From Planctomycetota bacterium (lineage in GTDB: Bacteria > Planctomycetota > Phycisphaerae > FEN-1346), in the NCBI GenBank assembly GCA_026386995.1, contig JAPLMO010000275.1:1-17408 (forward strand): DNA of 17,408 nucleotides, read 5' to 3'. The notes beneath the pieces were generated by a model. That model ran no database searches and was not told where the DNA came from. It saw only the letters and a program-made list of their open reading frames with translations. Numbering within the stretch: position 1 is the stretch's first letter; each line of letters begins with the position of its first letter. Both the position numbers and the translations under genes were made by a program. Of the stretch, positions 14,125 through 17,408 are shown in pieces.

Positions 14125-15039
14125 ATGAGAATGCTTGCCGCCCCGTTACTCGCAGTCCTCTTCATGTCCACGGCCGGCCTTGCAGCCGAGCAGCCCCAGG
14201 CGGCTGCGGTCCCGGCCGAAACCGTCAAGGAGTTCATCTACAAGAAGACGCCGCAGGGTGAACTGAAGATCTTCGTCCACCTGCCGCCCGACTGGAAGGC
14301 CTCGGACAAGCGGCCGGCGATCGTCTTTTTCTTCGGCGGCGGATGGACAAACGGAACGCCCAACCAGTTTCTGCCGCAGGCCACGTACCTGGCCTCGCGC
14401 GGCATGGTGACGGCGCGGGCCGATTACCGCGTAAAGTCGCGCCAGGGCACCACGCCGCGCGAATGCGTCGAGGACGCCAAGAGCGCCGTGCGGTGGCTCA
14501 GGCAGAAGGCGGGCGACCTGGGGATCGACACGTCGCGGGTCGTGGCGGCGGGCGGCTCGGCGGGCGGACACATCGCAGCGTGCACGGCCTTGGTTGAGGG
14601 GCTCGACGCCAAGGATGAGGACACGTCCGTCTCGTCAAAGCCCGATGCCCTGGTGCTCTTCAACCCCGTTGTTGACCTCACGAACCTGGGCGCTGCGGCC
14701 GGCAAGGCCCCCGTGCCTCCCAGCCGCGAGGCAGCCAGGGAAATCTCGCCAATCCTGTACCTGAAAAAGGACTCCGTGCCCACCATCCTCTTCTATGGGA
14801 CCAGCGACAGGTTCTTTGCGCAGGGCCAGGCGTTTCTGGCCAAAGCCAAGGAAGTCGGGGCGCGCGTTGAACTCTATTCGGCCGACGGTATGCCGCACGG
14901 GTTCTTCAACAAGTCGCCCTGGACCGAGATCACGGTCCGCCAGGCCGACGCGTTTCTGGCCTCGCTCGGATACCTGAAGGGCGACCCTACGATCAAGCCG
15001 CCCGCGGGCGCGACGCAGACGCTCAAACGGGAACAGTAG
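14125..15039 (+). CDS. Exported alpha/beta hydrolase (esterase)
   Basis: 304 residues from the ATG at 14125; an upstream in-frame TTG at 14098 has no ribosome site. The signal peptide MRMLAAPLLAVLFMSTAGLAA means export. Core motifs: FFFGGGWTNGT (oxyanion loop), GGSAGGH (S145), GTSDRF (acid D228) and GMPHGFFN (H258). The layout is that of the BD-FAE/hormone-sensitive-lipase-like esterases often found with glycoside hydrolases; the natural ester is unknown. It differs from the neighbouring hydrolases in length and in its GGGW loop, so it is not a recent copy. It lies 37 bp after the tandem SGNH gene in the same direction and is likely cotranscribed. A weak AAAGG lies about 8 bases before the ATG. 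Confidence 0.85.
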   Translation: MRMLAAPLLAVLFMSTAGLAAEQPQAAAVPAETVKEFIYKKTPQGELKIFVHLPPDWKASDKRPAIVFFFGGGWTNGTPNQFLPQATYLASRGMVTARADYRVKSRQGTTPRECVEDAKSAVRWLRQKAGDLGIDTSRVVAAGGSAGGHIAACTALVEGLDAKDEDTSVSSKPDALVLFNPVVDLTNLGAAAGKAPVPPSREAAREISPILYLKKDSVPTILFYGTSDRFFAQGQAFLAKAKEVGARVELYSADGMPHGFFNKSPWTEITVRQADAFLASLGYLKGDPTIKPPAGATQTLKREQ

Positions 15040-15040
15040 C

Positions 15041-15139
15041 GGTGAGCCAAGGGCTGCGCGGTGGGTCTCCTGACCCACCGCGCGGATCGCGCTGGTGGGC
15101 ACATCAGCGCGACGGGTCCGGAGACCCGCCGCGCTCACC
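15041..15139. repeat. Cloverleaf-like inverted-repeat element
   Basis: Outer stem GGTGAGC (15041-15047) pairs with GCTCACC (15133-15139). Inside are three hairpins: a perfect 12-bp stem GCGCGGTGGGTC / GACCCACCGCGC with loop TCCT (15056-15083); an 8-bp stem TCGCGCTG / CAGCGCGA (15087-15112); and a 6-bp stem CGGGTC / GACCCG with loop CGGA (15113-15128). Nearly the whole gap between two esterase genes is thus foldable. It could be an REP/palindromic mobile element, an mRNA-stabilising structure, or an attenuator between genes. It ends just before the AAGGAGG site of the next gene. Confidence 0.7.
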
Positions 15140-15168
15140 CGTAACCCTGTGGAAGGAGGCCGCCTGCC

Positions 15169-17286
15169 ATGAGAAGCGCAATCCTCGCAGCATTCGCCGC
15201 CTGGGCCGTACTGGCAACGATCGCCCTCGCCGTTGCGCCGGCTCCGAGTCCGGCCGCTGCCGACTCCCCGCGACAACTCGTCCAGAAGTTGCTAGACCCG
15301 GCCAAGCGGAATGCGGCCCTCGACAAGTTGATTCAGTTGAACCACTACAAAGGCGGTCCGACCGACACGGCCCTCGTCAACCACGTCGTGGTGTGTCCGC
15401 AGCCGCAGGGGGAACCTCTGTACGCGGTATTCAAGGACGAGCACTATGCTGTCTGGTCGGGCGCCGGGCCCGGCAAGCCGCAGGGCCACGTCCTCCTCTT
15501 CGATTCAGACGGCAAGTACGTGCCCTTCTACCTGAACGCCAACGCCCCCCGGGGCGTCTTTGCGGACGTCAACGGCGACGGCATCGTTGAGAACGTCGAA
15601 GCGATCAAATACGGGCTGCGGCATGCGGCCACTGTCATTTATGTCATACCGATCGTAGAGAAGCCGGCACCCCTCCTGTGCATGGCCTACAATCCGTGGA
15701 ACCGGAAGACCGAGAAGTGGGCGTGGCAGGTGGCCGACGCCAGGAAGGACGGCGTGCTCCAGATCCAATTGGGTCCCGTGGTCAGTATCCTCGGTGACCC
15801 GGCCCACAGCCGGGAAGACAACGGAACCAACAAGCAGATCAACCCCGTTGTCACCTACACGTGGGATAAGGATAAGAAGGCGTACGTAGGCCCGGCAGGG
15901 GGCGATGACCAGCCCTTCAAGCGCATCGACCCGGAGAAACCGCTGGAGGAGCAGATCGCGCCATTTGATGCGACGCCGGCCCCGAAGCCAGCGACCCCGG
16001 CGGGGGCGCCCGTCGCGTTCGGCATCCACAACGCTTACTTCGTCTCCAAGAAGTTCGAGCCGAATGAGGCGGCGTCTTTCGTCGTCATCCACGATCAGAA
16101 GGCGTTCGATGCAGCGTTCGGAGTTCCGATGATGGAGGGCGCCGGGTCGCAACCCCTGCCGAAGAATGCGCTGGAGACCAGGATGGTCGTGGCGGTCGTC
16201 AAACGCGGGAAGGCATTCTGGGGGTACATGGTTCAGGCAGTTGCGGTCGAGGCGGGCGTGCTCACGCTTCAATACACCACGACTTTCACGAGGTCCGATT
16301 CAGCGGAGTCCGCCAGCCCGCTCATCGTCTCCGTGGCGAAGGGCGCCTACACGGCCGTTGAGTTCGTGGAGGACGGGAAGGTAGTCAAGAAGATGGGGCT
16401 TGCCGCGCCGCCGGCGCCGCCCAATCCGCCGGCCCGCAAAGGCCCGCCGATGGACCTCGCGGGCATCAAGACCATGCGGGACCTGGAGTACGCCAAAGTC
16501 GGCGACAATCGCCTCTTGCTGGACCTCTACGTGCCCGAGAACGCCGACGGGCCGCTGCCCCTGATCGTGTGGATCCACGGCGGGGCCTGGACGGGCGGCG
16601 ACAAGGCGGGCGGCCCGGCGATGGGCCAACTGAAGCGCGGCTACGCCGTGGCAAGCATCAACTACCGGCTGAGCCAGGTGGCCATCTTCCCCGCGCAGAT
16701 TCACGACTGCAAGGCGGCCATCCGCTGGCTGCGGGCCCACGCGAAGGAATACAACATCAACCCGCAGCGGATCGGCGTCTGGGGATCGTCGGCCGGCGGG
16801 CACCTCGTGGCCCTCCTCGGCACGAGCGGCAACGTCAAGGACCTCGAGGGCGACGCAGGAAACCTCGACCAGTCCAGCCGCGTGCAGGCCGTCTGCGACT
16901 GGTTCGGCCCGACCGATTTCTGCCAGATGGCGGCCCACATGCTGCCTGGCGCGAAGATGGAGCACGATACGGCCAACTCGCCTGAGTCTCGCCTCGTCGG
17001 CGGCCCCATCCAGGAGAACAAGGAGAAGGTCGCGAAGGCCAACCCGATCACGTACGTCTCGAAGGACGACCCGCCGTTCCTCATCATGCACGGCGACAAG
17101 GACCCCCTCGTGCCGCATCACCAGAGTGAAATCCTGGCCGAGGCCCTCAAGAAGGCGGGGGTGGACGTGACCTTCAAGACCGTCGAGGGCGCGGGCCACG
17201 GCTTCGGCGGCCCCGAAGTGATGAAACTGGTCGATGAGTTCTTCGACAAGCACCTGAAGGCGCCGGCGAAGGCGCCGGCCTTCTGA
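15169..17286 (+). CDS. Exported multidomain protein with C-terminal alpha/beta hydrolase (BD-FAE-like esterase)
   Basis: 705 residues. The signal peptide (about 1-30) has a long hydrophobic run. Residues about 35-265 form a domain of unknown family with a GVFADVNGDGIVENVE segment resembling a calcium or EF-type DxNxDG loop. Residues about 280-410 form a second unknown domain, with a proline-rich linker before about 430. The C-terminal part (about 435-705) is a full alpha/beta hydrolase: HGGAW (470-474), GSSAGGH (nucleophile S541), HGDKDPLVP (D645) and GAGHGFGG (H677). This HGGAW form is common in polysaccharide and feruloyl-type esterases; the ester is not known. AAGGAGG lies 10 bases before the ATG. 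The fusion of two unassigned domains to the hydrolase is unusual. The gene follows the cloverleaf element and continues the esterase run. Confidence 0.85.
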   Translation: MRSAILAAFAAWAVLATIALAVAPAPSPAAADSPRQLVQKLLDPAKRNAALDKLIQLNHYKGGPTDTALVNHVVVCPQPQGEPLYAVFKDEHYAVWSGAGPGKPQGHVLLFDSDGKYVPFYLNANAPRGVFADVNGDGIVENVEAIKYGLRHAATVIYVIPIVEKPAPLLCMAYNPWNRKTEKWAWQVADARKDGVLQIQLGPVVSILGDPAHSREDNGTNKQINPVVTYTWDKDKKAYVGPAGGDDQPFKRIDPEKPLEEQIAPFDATPAPKPATPAGAPVAFGIHNAYFVSKKFEPNEAASFVVIHDQKAFDAAFGVPMMEGAGSQPLPKNALETRMVVAVVKRGKAFWGYMVQAVAVEAGVLTLQYTTTFTRSDSAESASPLIVSVAKGAYTAVEFVEDGKVVKKMGLAAPPAPPNPPARKGPPMDLAGIKTMRDLEYAKVGDNRLLLDLYVPENADGPLPLIVWIHGGAWTGGDKAGGPAMGQLKRGYAVASINYRLSQVAIFPAQIHDCKAAIRWLRAHAKEYNINPQRIGVWGSSAGGHLVALLGTSGNVKDLEGDAGNLDQSSRVQAVCDWFGPTDFCQMAAHMLPGAKMEHDTANSPESRLVGGPIQENKEKVAKANPITYVSKDDPPFLIMHGDKDPLVPHHQSEILAEALKKAGVDVTFKTVEGAGHGFGGPEVMKLVDEFFDKHLKAPAKAPAF

Positions 17287-17390
17287 CCGGCGAGTACGTT
17301 GCGGTCACGTTCGCGCCCGACGAAGGGTGGCGCGCCGGCGGCGGGGCGCCGTCAAGGGCAAAAGTGAAGGGCAAAAGGAAGGAGAACCAC

Positions 17391-17408
17391 ATGAAGAGGC
17401 TGCTTAGC
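17391..17408 (+). CDS. Start of a further gene, cut by window edge
   Basis: ATGAAGAGGCTGCTTAGC encodes MKRLLS and runs to the edge. AAGGAAGGAG lies about 6 bases before the ATG, a strong ribosome site, and a direct repeat AAGGGCAAAAG occurs just upstream (about 17354-17376). The short peptide looks like the beginning of a signal peptide, but six codons are too few to say more. Confidence 0.6.

Noticed and set aside
12555..14237. Long open minus frame continuing from the radical SAM gene over the SGNH hydrolase gene (561 further codons)
   Set aside because: It lies opposite a gene with signal peptide, ribosome site and two complete SGNH domains; the antisense product lacks domain motifs and repeats itself only because the sense gene is duplicated. 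The open frame follows from high GC.

Overview
This is a GC-rich bacterial window, probably from a Planctomycetota-type genome (a Phycisphaerae-like lineage or a related metagenomic bacterium). That is an inference. It rests on the high GC, the many exported esterases and lipoproteins, a GH106-type rhamnosidase, the abundance of radical SAM enzymes, a TatC with planctomycete-style extensions, and a relic of a transposase type I associate with planctomycetes. I see no rRNA, tRNA or CRISPR array. Starts are often GTG or TTG (five of the eleven complete genes), each chosen from its Shine-Dalgarno (SD) sequence.

Layout. (1) 1-1335, minus: the N-terminal 445 codons of an exported GH106-like glycoside hydrolase cut by the window edge. 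(2) 1336-1958: non-coding, with a decayed transposase N-terminus on plus and a hairpin beside the next gene. (3) 1959-6456, minus, probably read from a promoter near 6535-6564 with a second internal one near 3650-3679: a short thioredoxin-fold lipoprotein missing its cis-proline region, a tetraheme lipoprotein with a degenerate metallophosphatase domain, a full-length thioredoxin-fold lipoprotein, and a radical SAM enzyme with extra cysteines resembling the COG1964/tetraether-lipid-synthase group. (4) 6709-9380, plus: a cobalamin-binding radical SAM protein with HpnR-like signatures, overlapping by 4 bases a TatC with a large periplasmic insert and a low-complexity tail. (5) 9466-9966, minus: a small AT-richer lipoprotein. 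(6) 12554-10174, minus: a bicistron of a B12-binding radical SAM protein and an exported esterase. (7) 12723 to the window end, plus: an SGNH hydrolase made of two tandem copies of one domain, an exported alpha/beta hydrolase, a 99-bp cloverleaf-like inverted-repeat element, a 705-residue multidomain protein ending in an alpha/beta hydrolase, and the first six codons of another gene.

Two themes stand out. One is polysaccharide deacylation and debranching: the GH106-like enzyme, four exported esterase-type genes, and genes elsewhere likely supplying the backbone enzymes. The other is an envelope redox and lipid-modification theme: thioredoxin lipoproteins on either side of a multiheme lipoprotein, next to radical SAM enzymes whose closest known relatives act on membrane lipids, plus Tat export. 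The link between the redox lipoproteins and the radical SAM enzymes is only an inference from gene order.
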